From an uncultured bacterium (lineage in GTDB: Bacteria > Oederibacteriota > PGYV01 > Palsa-1178), in assembly GCA_937889595.1 (NCBI GenBank), contig CALAOR010000090.1:1-64000 (forward strand): a DNA stretch of 64,000 bases, in the 5' to 3' direction. Below the pieces are notes generated by a model. It was not told the DNA's origin and did not search any database. It saw nothing but the letters and a program-made list of their open reading frames with translations. Position 1 is the first letter of the stretch; the number at the start of each line of letters is the position of its first letter. Of this stretch, positions 18,515 to 27,143 are shown in pieces. The translations under genes and the position numbers were made by a program.

Positions 18515-19198
18515 TTGAGAAAAACGATAAGTATTATTATTGTTATGATGTTTGCGGGCGTTATGAATGCGGAATATAAAGTTGGGGATATTTATTGCCC
18601 CATACTCCAAAATGCCCGCTGGGTATACACCGTACACCATAAAAAAAACCTGGATCCGCCTTATGACCGCACCGCTGAAATCACCGGAAATGAATTGTAT
18701 GACGGGCTGGATTATTTTTCTTATTACTCGCCTGATTCCGACGCGAAATACCTGATAAGAAAAGATGACAGCGGGCTTTACATAAAAGCAGCCAGGTACG
18801 CTGTGCCGTTCCTAAGTTTCTTTCATTTTGACATTATATTTGACCCGCCGGTTTATGCCATCAAATTTCCCATGACCAAAGGCGATACGTGGCACTATGA
18901 GGGTATTGCTTCTATAAAAGCCCTGGGTATCTTTAATTTCCCTACAAAGGTATGGGCGAAGTGCACCCATATGGGTATTGAAGTGATAGAGGCGGCCGGC
19001 AGGACCATGCCGGCATACAAGCTTTATGCGGAGTTAAACAGGGATGGAATGGATAAAACGTTTAAGGCAAGTTTTTGGTTTGGCGAGGGAGTCGGCCTTG
19101 CCGGATATGAATCGGAAAACAACTTACTTACCCTGAAATCTTTTGAGATCAAACCCGACGCCGCGCCTAACACGGTAAACGCTGTTGAAAAAAAGTAA
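18515..19198 (+). CDS. Predicted exported protein of unknown function
   Basis: A 227-residue protein starting at TTG 18515 with a short signal peptide (RKTISIIIVMMFAGVMNA). The mature part is rich in aromatic beta strands (YFSYYSPDSDAKYLIRKDDSGLYI; KFPMTKGDTWHYEG). I do not recognise a family with certainty; the layout resembles small periplasmic or outer-membrane-associated beta proteins. Only 14 bases separate it from the tocopherol-cyclase-like gene, so they probably form an operon. Confidence 0.7.
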   Translation: MRKTISIIIVMMFAGVMNAEYKVGDIYCPILQNARWVYTVHHKKNLDPPYDRTAEITGNELYDGLDYFSYYSPDSDAKYLIRKDDSGLYIKAARYAVPFLSFFHFDIIFDPPVYAIKFPMTKGDTWHYEGIASIKALGIFNFPTKVWAKCTHMGIEVIEAAGRTMPAYKLYAELNRDGMDKTFKASFWFGEGVGLAGYESENNLLTLKSFEIKPDAAPNTVNAVEKK

Positions 19199-19212
19199 AA
19201 ACCGGAGGCAAT

Positions 19213-20202
19213 ATGTCGAATATCTTAAGGCCCGAAGCGTTTCAGGGGAGGGGCAGGAAAGAAAACTATTTTGAAGGCTGGTATTTTAAGTCCGTTGACA
19301 GGGATGAGAAAACAGCCTATGCCGTTATACCCGGCATATCCATATCAAAGGACGCGTCCAAATCACACGCCTTTATCATACTCGTGGACGCCCGGAACCA
19401 AAAGATGTATTATTTCAAGTATTCGTGCGCTGATTTTTGGGTGGATAAAAAGAGATTTGAAATGAAGATCGGCAGGAGCTATTTTTCCCTTAACCGCGTC
19501 CAGCTGGACATGGAAGACGGGATAAACAGGATCAGAGCGGAACTTAAATTCAAGAACATACATCCCTGGCCCGTTACGCTCTTTTCGCCGGGAACTATGG
19601 GGTGGTATGCATATGTACCCATGATGGAGTGTTATCATGCGACGGTAAGTTTTGACCATGATATAGAAGGGTACTTTGAGGTTAACGGAGCCAAAACGGA
19701 TTTTACTCTCGGTAAAGGTTATATTGAAAAGGATTGGGGCAGGTCCATGCCTTCCTCGTGGATATGGATGCAGACAAATCATTTTGACGAGGATGAGGCC
19801 TCTTTGTTCGGCTCAGTTGCCAAAATACCCTGGCTCGGGAGTTATTTTACGGGTTATATCTTCGGATTTTATTACAAAAAGAAAATTTACAGGTTTGCGA
19901 CATACACGGGAGCGCGTGTTGACAGGCTCTCGGTGTCGGATGACAGGATAGATATACTGATAGAAGATAAAAGACACTATCTTGAAATATCGGCGGACAG
20001 GGCTTCAGGTATAGACCTGCCTGCCCCGAAACTTGGCGAAATGACAGCCAAAGTCAATGAATCGTTAAAATCAAAAATAAGGGTAAGTTTCTATAAAAAG
20101 ACCAAGCAGGGGCGTGATATTATATTCTCCGGTGAAGGCAGGAACGCCGGGCTGGAGTTTGTAGGGAATATTAAGGAACTTTTAAGGGGTTTCAATAAAT
20201 AG
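19213..20202 (+). CDS. Tocopherol cyclase-like (lipocalin-type) protein
   Basis: A 329-residue protein with the N-terminal block RKENYFEGWYFKSVDRDEK and the central GYIEKDWGRSMPSSWIWMQTNHF, both typical of the tocopherol cyclase family (PF14249), whose plant members form the chromanol ring of vitamin E. Bacterial members outside cyanobacteria have no settled substrate. There is no signal peptide, so it should be cytoplasmic. CGGAGGCAAT precedes the ATG. No prenylquinone-pathway neighbours are visible. Confidence 0.8.
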   Translation: MSNILRPEAFQGRGRKENYFEGWYFKSVDRDEKTAYAVIPGISISKDASKSHAFIILVDARNQKMYYFKYSCADFWVDKKRFEMKIGRSYFSLNRVQLDMEDGINRIRAELKFKNIHPWPVTLFSPGTMGWYAYVPMMECYHATVSFDHDIEGYFEVNGAKTDFTLGKGYIEKDWGRSMPSSWIWMQTNHFDEDEASLFGSVAKIPWLGSYFTGYIFGFYYKKKIYRFATYTGARVDRLSVSDDRIDILIEDKRHYLEISADRASGIDLPAPKLGEMTAKVNESLKSKIRVSFYKKTKQGRDIIFSGEGRNAGLEFVGNIKELLRGFNK

Positions 20203-20221
20203 AAAAGTGACTAGCATTAGC

Positions 20222-20303
20222 TTGTCATTGCTTCGCCGCTGAAAAGCGAGCTCTGGTTCGACTGGCTCACCACCCTGAACTTGTCGAAGGGCTCGTAATG
20301 ACA
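20222..20303. repeat. Extragenic inverted repeat between convergent genes
   Basis: Outer arms TTGTCATT and AATGACAA bracket an inner stem TTCGAC/GTCGAA around GGCTCACCACCCTGAA. Both cores resemble extragenic palindromes common in many genomes. Lying between two convergent genes, it may act as a bidirectional transcription stop, although no T-run is present. Confidence 0.5.
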
Positions 20304-20349
20304 ATTAAAATAAAATCAAATTAACGCTAAAGGCAATTATGCCGGAATC

Positions 20350-20958
20350 TTACATCAGGTCTTTTATATCCTGCTCGAATAATTCCTCGGGTCTGAAACC
20401 CACATATTCCCTGACAATATAGCCTTCTTTATCGATCACAAAAGTAGTCGGTATGCCGCGTATGCCGCCGTAATTACCGGTTGTGGCCTGGTCTGCGATA
20501 CAGACAAGATAGTCAACGTTATTCCTTTTTACAAAACTTTTTACCTTGTCGACGTCGTCAATCGCCGCGCCGATCATTACCACTCCGTCTTTGGCGTGTT
20601 TGTCGTGAAGGGCGATAAAACCCGGAACCTCGGCCTTGCATGGAGGGCACCATGTGGCCCAAAAATCAAGTATTATGACCTTCCCCTTGTAATCGGCGAG
20701 ATTTATTTTTCCGCCCTTTAAGTCAGGCAGGGAAAAATCAGGGGCCTTGGCCGCGTTGGCCGGCCTTTTGGTTCTTGCGGCATAATCTGATGAAACAGCC
20801 GCAATTGCCTGGCCAACCGAGATAGCGGGGGTTTCCGCGCTTATTGCGGCTGCAGCGGGAGCCGGTGTTTCATTGGATTTTTTTTCAGGGCATGCCATGA
20901 AAAACACCGCGATTAATAAAGCCAGACCGATTAAAATAATCTTTTTCAACTTATTCAC
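20350..20958 (-). CDS. TlpA/ResA-like thioredoxin lipoprotein
   Basis: About 202 residues. A lipoprotein signal (LALLIAVFFMAC) is followed by an Ala/Pro-rich linker and a thioredoxin fold with the catalytic pair in WATWCPPCKAEVPG. The conserved GGIRGIPTTFVIDKEG contains the cis-proline. It likely reduces or isomerises disulfides in the periplasm, with electrons from CcdA. The GTG start overlaps the ccdA stop (GTGA); a TTG at 20949 is an alternative. Confidence 0.88.
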   Translation of the reverse strand: MNKLKKIILIGLALLIAVFFMACPEKKSNETPAPAAAAISAETPAISVGQAIAAVSSDYAARTKRPANAAKAPDFSLPDLKGGKINLADYKGKVIILDFWATWCPPCKAEVPGFIALHDKHAKDGVVMIGAAIDDVDKVKSFVKRNNVDYLVCIADQATTGNYGGIRGIPTTFVIDKEGYIVREYVGFRPEELFEQDIKDLM

Positions 20959-21695
20959 CTCGCAAATTTGTTTAAAGACTCTAATGCGCCGGCTATGACG
21001 CCTAACCCGCCGGTTATCATCAGGATGCCGATAATCACAAGCAGCAGCCCTGCGATCCATTCTATTATATTAAGGTATTTTTTGATTTTGTCAAATAATT
21101 TCAGGAACAATGTTATGGAATACGCTGTGATCATGAAAGGGATGCCCAGGCCCAGGGAGTATACTGCCAGCAGCCTTATGCCTTTCCATACTGTATTCTG
21201 GGCCGCGGCCACCGCGAGTATGCCGGCGAGTATCGGGCCTATGCAAGGCGTCCAGCCGAAAGCAAAAGCAAGCCCGATCACAAAGGAACCAAGCATATTC
21301 ACAGGCCGGGTATTTATCTGAAAACGTTTTTCGCTGTAAAGCGCCGCGATCTTGAATATGCCCATGGTGTGAAGCCCTATTATTATGATGAAGGAACCCG
21401 CGACTATGGAAATAGGCCTGAGATACCTCAGCATGATTTTGCTGATGGCAGTGGCGGACGCGCCGAGCAGGATGAAAACCACGGAAAAACCAAGGACAAA
21501 GGCAAATGAATTATAGATTACTTTTCTTCTGACTTTGCTTATGTCATCGGTTCCCGTGAGTTCCTGCAGTGAAGCGCCTGAAATAAACGAGATATAACCG
21601 GGAATGAGCGGAAGAACGCAGGGAGACAGGAATGAAAGCAGTCCGGCAACAAAAGCGGTTATAAGTGAAACATTGGTGGTGAAATTACCTTCCAT
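20955..21695 (-). CDS. ccdA: CcdA/DsbD-type thiol-disulfide membrane transporter
   Basis: A 246-residue inner-membrane protein with about six helices. The motif LLSFLSPCVLPLIPGYISF near the N-terminus and FAFGWTPCIGPILAGIL in the middle hold the two redox cysteines that carry electrons from cytosolic thioredoxin to the periplasm. GGAGGTTTGGC precedes the ATG. It overlaps the TlpA-like gene downstream, forming a two-gene redox operon; cytochrome c maturation genes are not in view. Confidence 0.92.
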   Translation of the reverse strand: MEGNFTTNVSLITAFVAGLLSFLSPCVLPLIPGYISFISGASLQELTGTDDISKVRRKVIYNSFAFVLGFSVVFILLGASATAISKIMLRYLRPISIVAGSFIIIIGLHTMGIFKIAALYSEKRFQINTRPVNMLGSFVIGLAFAFGWTPCIGPILAGILAVAAAQNTVWKGIRLLAVYSLGLGIPFMITAYSITLFLKLFDKIKKYLNIIEWIAGLLLVIIGILMITGGLGVIAGALESLNKFAR

Positions 21696-21844
21696 GCCAA
21701 ACCTCCTTTATTAAACTTTCAAACATTTTAAGCGTTATTTGAACATGTGTCAATCAATCTTTACAAGTGATTTTTATACCTGCCAATGCACCTACATATT
21801 TACCTGCCTGACTACCGTACAACTAAACGTACAGCCAAACAATA

Positions 21845-21873
21845 TTGACAAATTTCATCCAAGTGTGTATAAT
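21845..21873 (+). promoter_or_regulatory. Consensus sigma-70 promoter
   Basis: TTGACA (21845-21850) and TATAAT (21868-21873) with a 17-base spacer. The next gene starts at 21963, implying a leader of roughly 80-85 bases containing the short palindrome GACGCATTGCGCGTC. Confidence 0.85.
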
Positions 21874-21962
21874 GACAGTAATAACGTTCAATATGGGCAA
21901 AAAGGTTGACAAGTTTAAAGAATCGGACGCATTGCGCGTCATTTTGAGTAAAGGGGTGCAAA

Positions 21963-22418
21963 ATGAAAGTAGGCGACAGAGTAAGGGTAAAAAATCTAGA
22001 TTTTTGGAAAACAAACCAGGGAGAGACCTTAAAAAGACCAAAAAAACTGCTGGATCAGGTAGGCAAGATAATCGACATTAATCTCGGTATTTTCAAGATT
22101 GAATTCCCGGACCTGGATAACGCATTTGATTATTTTGACGGCCGTGAACTTGGGCTTTTTGATACTTACTGTGAGCAGACAGTTGACCTTATTTTTGTAT
22201 CGTGGCAGCAGAAGGGCAAGTCTGTATATGACAAGGAAGGCTTTGACTGGCTTTTCACAGGCGATCTGCACAGGGGAGTGATATTCAAAGCGGTTATGGA
22301 ACTGGGAAATGAAGAAGTTGAGAGAATTAAAAGGGCGGAAAAAGAAGGCATAAAACCGGTATTTGACCTGATAATCAGGCCGGAAGACGACAGGCGCAAA
22401 AACCGCAGGGAATGCTAG
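21963..22418 (+). CDS. Hypothetical protein with SH3/KOW-like start
   Basis: A 151-residue soluble protein I do not recognise. It begins MKVGDRVRVKNLDFWKTNQG, which resembles small SH3-like or KOW-type beta barrels, followed by DQVGKIIDINLGIFKIEFPD. The C-terminus is basic (EDDRRKNRREC). It has its own strong promoter and the ribosome-binding site AAGGGG. It stands alone, with no operon context to suggest a function. Confidence 0.75.
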   Translation: MKVGDRVRVKNLDFWKTNQGETLKRPKKLLDQVGKIIDINLGIFKIEFPDLDNAFDYFDGRELGLFDTYCEQTVDLIFVSWQQKGKSVYDKEGFDWLFTGDLHRGVIFKAVMELGNEEVERIKRAEKEGIKPVFDLIIRPEDDRRKNRREC

Positions 22419-22443
22419 ATATAAAACAAAATTACTAATTACC

Positions 22444-22466
22444 AATTACTAATGGCTAATTAAGGC
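22444..22466 (+). repeat. Second copy of the AT-rich S11-S4 gap repeat
   Basis: Identical to 13167-13189 at 22 of 23 positions, including AATTACTAAT and CTAATTAAGGC. It lies 25 bases after the stop of the preceding gene. Confidence 0.5.
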
Positions 22467-22537
22467 AAGCAGTCGTTGGCAGTTGGTATTTTTTTTATGT
22501 GAAAATATTATGTACATACAAACACCAAACCGACTTT

Positions 22538-22639
22538 GTAGAGCGGCTGCTTGCTGCCGCTCACAGTGGGTCTATTTGATTTTGCAGGCGGCTTAGCCTG
22601 CGTTTCATCGGCTAAGCGACTGCATGCGGAATTGACTAC
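22538..22639. repeat. REPIN-like element, GTAGAGCGGC type
   Basis: It opens with the 30-base repeat also seen at 17437-17466 (GTAG foot, AGCGGC/GCCGCT palindrome). It ends in an inverted CTAC foot next to a second palindrome, GCTTAGCC paired with GGCTAAGC at 22590-22616. The two palindromes differ in sequence. It occupies most of the gap before the HAD gene. Confidence 0.6.
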
Positions 22640-22674
22640 ACGCACTTATGTTTGAGGAACAAGGGAGGGTATGA

Positions 22675-23394
22675 TTGTCAATTATTGATTTGGATCCCGA
22701 AACAACGTCAAACAAGGGCGGCAAGAACCTTGTTGTTTTCGATATTGACGGGACATTGGTGAGATATCACAGAAAGAGGAACGACCTTGCTTACGTGCAC
22801 GCTGTAAAGGAAACTTTTGGGATAACGGTCCGGGATTCCTGGTCCGATTACTTAAGTTCCACTGATTCGGGCATACTTTGCGAGATAATCGAAAAAAACC
22901 TGCGGCGCCCGTGTTCGCCTGCGGACATATCCGGGTTTAAGAAAAACATGGCTGCCTGGCTTGATATAGATTATGGCGGAGAACCGTTTGAAAGCATGCC
23001 GGGTGCGAAGGAATGCCTGACGCAACTGGCCGACAGCCCCCTTTGGTGCGCTGCTATAGCCACTGGAAACTGGGAATTTTCCGGATGTTACAAACTCAGG
23101 AGCGCGGGGTTTGATTTTAAGGATATCCCGTTTGCTTCCGCTGATGACGGGTCATCGCGCGAAATAATCCTGAAGTCCGCGTTTTTGAAAGCCGGGCAGA
23201 AGTCCGGGATAACCGGGTTTAAAAAGGCCGTATATGTCGGTGACTGGACCTGGGACGTAAAGGCAGCAGCCGCCCTTGGATGGGATTTTATAGGGATAGC
23301 GTCAGGCGATGAAAAAAAGGCCATTATGGATGCCGGCGCCAGGCATGTGCTGCCCGATTTTAACGGGCTTATACAGTTGCTCGACAGGGTTTGA
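22675..23394 (+). CDS. HAD-superfamily hydrolase (phosphatase-like)
   Basis: A 239-residue cytosolic protein with HAD motif I VVFDIDGTLV (nucleophile D23, acid/base D25), motif II around AAIATGNWEF, motif III lysine in KKAVYVG and motif IV VGDWTWDVKAAAALGWD. The cap domain lies between motifs I and II, as in phosphoglycolate-phosphatase-like members. The start is TTG with AAGGGAGGG upstream. The substrate cannot be told from sequence. No partner gene is adjacent. Confidence 0.88.
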   Translation: MSIIDLDPETTSNKGGKNLVVFDIDGTLVRYHRKRNDLAYVHAVKETFGITVRDSWSDYLSSTDSGILCEIIEKNLRRPCSPADISGFKKNMAAWLDIDYGGEPFESMPGAKECLTQLADSPLWCAAIATGNWEFSGCYKLRSAGFDFKDIPFASADDGSSREIILKSAFLKAGQKSGITGFKKAVYVGDWTWDVKAAAALGWDFIGIASGDEKKAIMDAGARHVLPDFNGLIQLLDRV

Positions 23395-23478
23395 TAATAA
23401 CGGGAACAAATGCAATAAAGCCCCCCGGAAGTCGTCTATAATATCAAGGAAGCTCCCAAAAACAGGAGGTGGCATCAA

Positions 23479-23571
23479 TTGAGTCTTTGTACGTACCCGG
23501 CAACAGGGATATATTTTGAAAGAGAAAAAAATGGCACGGTCATTATTGCCAGGGTGGCAGCAAAAAATTAA
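23479..23571 (+). CDS. Possible 30-residue small protein
   Basis: A TTG-started frame with ACAGGAGG upstream encodes MSLCTYPATGIYFEREK followed by NGTVIIARVAAKN. The ribosome-binding site is good but the start codon is weak and nothing supports conservation. It lies in the 266-base gap between convergent genes, which holds no other visible feature. Confidence 0.2.
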   Translation: MSLCTYPATGIYFEREKNGTVIIARVAAKN

Positions 23572-23660
23572 AGGCTCAAGTCGAGTGCTGACCACTGCAC
23601 CCTTTTGTTCCATAAACAACATTTGATAAAAATTACGCGCCACGGATTAAATATGAATTA

Positions 23661-24806
23661 TCAGTTGACTGTTATCTTCTTTATCACCATGTTTGTCCAA
23701 CTTGTATCGTTGCCTGCGATCACAAACTCCCCGCTGTTCTTACCCGCGATTATGGAATCGACTTCAACCATGCCACTCAGGATTATTTCCTTTACAAAAT
23801 TTCCCGCAGAATCCAGGAGTATGATATACGGTACGGCTGACGCCGCGTTTATATTGCACGGTATCAGTATCCATTTGCCGTCCGTTGCAACGCCCGCGAC
23901 GAACTCATCATCCGCGGTCCTGCCGTAAATATGCGACGCGGTGATCGTCCCGGCCGCGTTTGATGACAGCAATATTACGTCGTTTGTCGTCGTTGTAGAA
24001 ACCGCCTTATAAGACCTGGCAGTCAAAAATCCTCCGCCCGGTACCGCGCATGACGGCGAATCATACGGCCCGGTCTGGCCGAACGTTCCAGGCAGAGTGT
24101 AATTCATCGCTCCAGCCCCTGTTCCTGCTGCGGAGATCATATCGGTAAAAGCGCCTGTGCCGTTTGTATTGGAATAAAAGAAACCGGAACCCGTCCACAA
24201 AAGGGACGGCATTGTGTAATTCACCATAGGCGCCGTATATGACCATACAGTGTCGCCCGATGCGTCACCTTTGTATTTTATGATCATGCTCTGGCCGCCT
24301 CCTATATAGGTAAAAACTCCGCCGTCATTGTCGGCCGTAACATCCGATCCAAAACTTCCCTTATCGTCTATGGTATGCCTCCATATTTCATTTCCACTGA
24401 GGTCTGTCTTTATGGCTATAAAGTCGTGATAATCGTTGTTTGAGACGCCGCCGAAAGGGTGCGAATCGCCTGTAACATAATATCCGTCGGATGCGGCCGC
24501 CACGCCGTAAGGCTGGTCCACATAATCCAAAAATGCAGCTCCCCTGTAATAGTTCCTCGCCCAGACGCAGTCGCCGGATGCGTCGGCTTTCATGAGCCAC
24601 ATATCCCCATAGTAATAATAGGATATAATATAACCGTTCGAGTCGTTCCTGATCGTGGGCATGTTGCCTGCCGGGTAGGACGCCATCAGCGAAATGCTAA
24701 CGCCGGTAGCCGGAACCGGCGCAGTCAGGGTTTTAGCGCTTTTGCAGGAAGATAAAACAAGTACCACAACAGCGAGTAAAACTACAGTTTTGGAATACAA
24801 TTTCAT
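23661..24806 (-). CDS. Lipoprotein with beta-propeller-like repeats
   Basis: A 381-residue protein with a lipoprotein signal (VVLVLSSC, cysteine 21). The mature part has repeated blocks of the form GD-x-WL-KADASGD-VWARNYY, IAIKTDLSGNEIWRHTI and MIIKYKGDASGDTVWSYT. Such blocks fold as blades of PQQ- or delta-60-like propellers. The ribosome-binding site AAGGAGG precedes the ATG. Function is unknown; surface or periplasmic location is expected. Confidence 0.78.
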   Translation of the reverse strand: MKLYSKTVVLLAVVVLVLSSCKSAKTLTAPVPATGVSISLMASYPAGNMPTIRNDSNGYIISYYYYGDMWLMKADASGDCVWARNYYRGAAFLDYVDQPYGVAAASDGYYVTGDSHPFGGVSNNDYHDFIAIKTDLSGNEIWRHTIDDKGSFGSDVTADNDGGVFTYIGGGQSMIIKYKGDASGDTVWSYTAPMVNYTMPSLLWTGSGFFYSNTNGTGAFTDMISAAGTGAGAMNYTLPGTFGQTGPYDSPSCAVPGGGFLTARSYKAVSTTTTNDVILLSSNAAGTITASHIYGRTADDEFVAGVATDGKWILIPCNINAASAVPYIILLDSAGNFVKEIILSGMVEVDSIIAGKNSGEFVIAGNDTSWTNMVIKKITVN

Positions 24807-24994
24807 GTTAGCCTCCTTGAGTTTTTCTTTCTACTTATATGACAGGAAATGGCGTTAAAAAGTTCCAAAAAGTATCCGTCATATCAAAACCAACCAGCCT
24901 GTTTTGCGGCAGTCAGTATTTGAGTTGACAGCCGGCCTGTCCCCCGCAACAGGAAATAAATGATATAGAGCAGGGCAAAAGAAACCTAAAAAAG

Positions 24995-25078
24995 GGGGTC
25001 AGGGCTTGAAATGATACCTGATAAAAAATGAGTTTGAGAATGGGGGATTTGTCAGGTGTCAGTTCAAGCCCTGGCCCC
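24995..25078. repeat. GGGGTCAGG-type inverted repeat
   Basis: Arms GGGGTCAGGGCTTGAA (24995-25010) and TTCAAGCCCTGGCCCC (25063-25078) are inverted with one mismatch, and the inner TACCTGA and TCAGGTG also pair. Related pieces occur at 25181-25200 and 25999-26026. The 546-base gap 24807-25352 holds this element, possible coding debris near 25085-25174, and no intact gene that I can support. Confidence 0.6.
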
Positions 25079-25352
25079 AGTTTTAACAGGAAAACGCGCA
25101 AAAAGAGAAGTTAAGAAAATATCAGAATTATATGTCGCTCTTAATCAGGAAAAAGAAAAGATTATCAACTATTAACTCGAGGTTTGACCCCTGCCATTTC
25201 TTTAATCAAAAAACGCTCATCTGGATTCTGGAAAAGACAGCGGAGGGGGAGTAGCAAATAGACCTTGATAATAATTTTGCTAAATCATATAATATAGAAA
25301 TAAAGTATACTAACCTATGAAATAGGAACTAAATTGAAAAATAAGAATCCCT

Positions 25353-25553
25353 TTGCTGAAGAATTGGGCCACAAAATACGGCAGTGACCCCGCAATTCTT
25401 TCACGGATGCTGTTTGGCAGTGATTTTGACGTGCTGTATTTTACTGCTGGTGGGATCACTTTACAGCAGTATAACGAGCATTTTGTTTTCCAATTTTCGA
25501 AGCCGATCCTTGACCAGATGATGAGGGAAAATTCGAACAAGTTTTTGGGGTAG
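25353..25553 (+). pseudogene. Amidohydrolase-like C-terminal fragment
   Basis: A 66-residue frame reads RMLFGSDFDVLYFTAGGITL and ends QMMRENSNKFLG. The GSD motif followed by a terminal N-x-x-K/RLLG is the typical end of metal-dependent amidohydrolase-2 family proteins. The rest of such a gene (about 250 residues) is absent. A short alternative frame just upstream suggests frameshifting. I read this as a gene remnant, though a real small protein is possible. Confidence 0.4.
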
Positions 25554-25590
25554 AAATTTATTTTAAAAATATAATTGAAGGAGGCATTTT

Positions 25591-25971
25591 TTGGATACTT
25601 ATAACGTAGGTCCGGGTACTAATCAAATTACAATTGAAGCAAAAGTAACCACAGTAGCCAGCGCACATACGCACGTAGTAATGGTTAAAAGCGATAAAAG
25701 CATAGAGTTTATAGAAGATTCTTCGTATTTAGACGGCTACATCCCGCCTGCATCAATCGGCAAGCAGAACGATATCAAAGGGAACAGCCTTCGTATCACA
25801 ACAAGCATACATTACGCCGAAACTTCAGATCAGAATGCCGACACTTTTACAATCAGTTACATTCTTAATGGCGGTCCTGATCAATCAACTTTCAATTTAA
25901 CAGATGCTGTTGTGAGTAAAATTAGTGCAGCAGCAATCACAGTGGTTGTTAAAACAATCGGACTTGCATAG
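25591..25971 (+). CDS. Hypothetical 126-residue protein
   Basis: It starts at TTG 25591 with GAAGGAGG 6 bases upstream. The sequence is rich in Thr, Ser and beta-type residues (NQITIEAKVTTVASAHTHVVMVKSDKS; TFTISYILNGGPDQSTFNL) and has no signal peptide. I do not recognise the family. Its last codons are part of an 18-base tandem duplication, so the present C-terminus may be recent. It lies among palindromic repeats and debris. Confidence 0.5.
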   Translation: MDTYNVGPGTNQITIEAKVTTVASAHTHVVMVKSDKSIEFIEDSSYLDGYIPPASIGKQNDIKGNSLRITTSIHYAETSDQNADTFTISYILNGGPDQSTFNLTDAVVSKISAAAITVVVKTIGLA

Positions 25972-26061
25972 GTAATCGGACTTGCATAGGTAGAAAACGG
26001 GGTCAGGCCTTTACCTGATACTTGACAAACCTACGACGGAACGCATATATGCGTTCCCTAC
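25956..26061. repeat. Tandem duplication followed by two palindromic elements
   Basis: An 18-base unit (AATCGGACTTGCATAGGT) occurs twice back to back at 25956-25973 and 25974-25991. It is followed by a half-element beginning GGGGTCAGGCC at 25999. Next is the palindrome GGAACGCATATATGCGTTCC (26038-26057), with a CCTAC foot; on the other strand this is GTAGG plus palindrome. The gap 25972-26465 also contains the tRNA and no protein gene. Confidence 0.65.
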
Positions 26062-26263
26062 GGGATCGGTAGATGATGCCCTTAAACAGACTGGTCTTTG
26101 TGTGAATGGACGGGCTGGCTTAAAGTTTAAATGATAGTTTAGCATGTATTAATATACGTTTATTACTCGTAAAAATACCTCCAAAAACCCTCAATTCCTC
26201 CTTTACAAAACGCCCCCTTTCCTTTAAAATATGACCTTGTAGCAACCACTGTTTCAGCAGCGT

Positions 26264-26339
26264 GCCCTCGTAGCTCAGTGGATAGAGCAGAGGTTTCCTA
26301 AACCTTTGGCCGGACGTTCGATTCGTCTCGAGGGCACCA
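26264..26339 (+). tRNA. tRNA-Arg (anticodon CCU)
   Basis: A 76-base cloverleaf: acceptor GCCCTCG pairs with CGAGGGC, discriminator A, and an encoded CCA. The D-arm is GCTC-AGTGGATA-GAGC, the anticodon loop TTCCTAA gives CCU (reads AGG), and the T-loop is TTCGATT. Right at its 3' end, CCAGATTTTGC and GCAAAATCTGG form an 11-base stem that begins in the CCA, possibly a terminator or processing signal, although the T-run is missing. Confidence 0.95.
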
Positions 26340-26465
26340 GATTTTGCTTTGCAAAATCTGGAGAGCAGGTGAGAAGTTGAACAGGTGAGCAGGTGACAGA
26401 CGGAAACGTAAGACTTTAGACTACTTAGATTACCAGACTTCTTAGAAAAAACCTAAGGCGGGAAC

Positions 26466-27143
26466 ATGATTGACCTTCATACTCACAGCTTGTTTTCTGA
26501 CGGGGAGTTGTTGCCTTCGGAACTTATACAGCGGGCGCGGAAAAAAGGGTATGAGGCTATCGCGATAACCGACCATGTGGATATTTCAAATATAGATTTT
26601 GTGATAAAACGTATCGCACGAGTATGCAAGGACACTAACCGCGCTTATGCGGATATCAAGTGCTTGTGCGGGGTGGAGATAACGCATGTGGCTCCTGTGC
26701 TGGTGGCGGGACTGGTCAAGATGAGCCGTTTGCTTGGGGCTCAGGTTGTGGTGTTTCATGGGGAGACTGTTGTGGAACCTGTGGAGCCTGGGTCAAATAA
26801 GGCCGCCATACTGGCTTGCGTGGATATACTTGCGCACCCGGGGCGGATAACTGATGAAGACGCGGCGCTTGCGGCAAAGCTCGGAGTTTGCCTTGAAATT
26901 ACTGCGCGCGCAGGGCATAATATAACGAACGGACATGTGGCTGTAGCGGCGAAAAAGGCCGGGGCAAAGCTTGTTTTTGATACTGACGCGCACGCGCCGG
27001 AAAACTTAACCGATGACCAGGGGCGGGAAAAAATACTGCTCGCAGCCGGCTTGAATATGGATGAAATTAAAACTGTAATTGATAATTCCAGGGAACTGGT
27101 AAAGAAAGCCATGGCAGATAAAAGAAAAAGGAGAAAAAAATGA
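26466..27143 (+). CDS. PHP-domain phosphoesterase
   Basis: A 225-residue cytosolic protein with the PHP metal motifs: MIDLHTHSLFSDGELLPSEL, AITDHVDIS, GVEITHV, DILAHPGRI and DTDAHAPENL. These bind a di- or trinuclear metal centre. The closest described types are histidinol-phosphatase-like and nucleotide or nucleoside phosphate phosphatases; the substrate is not determined. The C-terminus is Lys/Arg-rich. It overlaps the next gene by 4 bases (ATGA), so the two are coupled. Confidence 0.88.
   Translation: MIDLHTHSLFSDGELLPSELIQRARKKGYEAIAITDHVDISNIDFVIKRIARVCKDTNRAYADIKCLCGVEITHVAPVLVAGLVKMSRLLGAQVVVFHGETVVEPVEPGSNKAAILACVDILAHPGRITDEDAALAAKLGVCLEITARAGHNITNGHVAVAAKKAGAKLVFDTDAHAPENLTDDQGREKILLAAGLNMDEIKTVIDNSRELVKKAMADKRKRRKK

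Noticed and set aside
24460-24755. Plus-strand open frame inside the minus-strand lipoprotein gene
   Set aside because: It has no start signals, and the minus frame has a lipobox and repeat structure.
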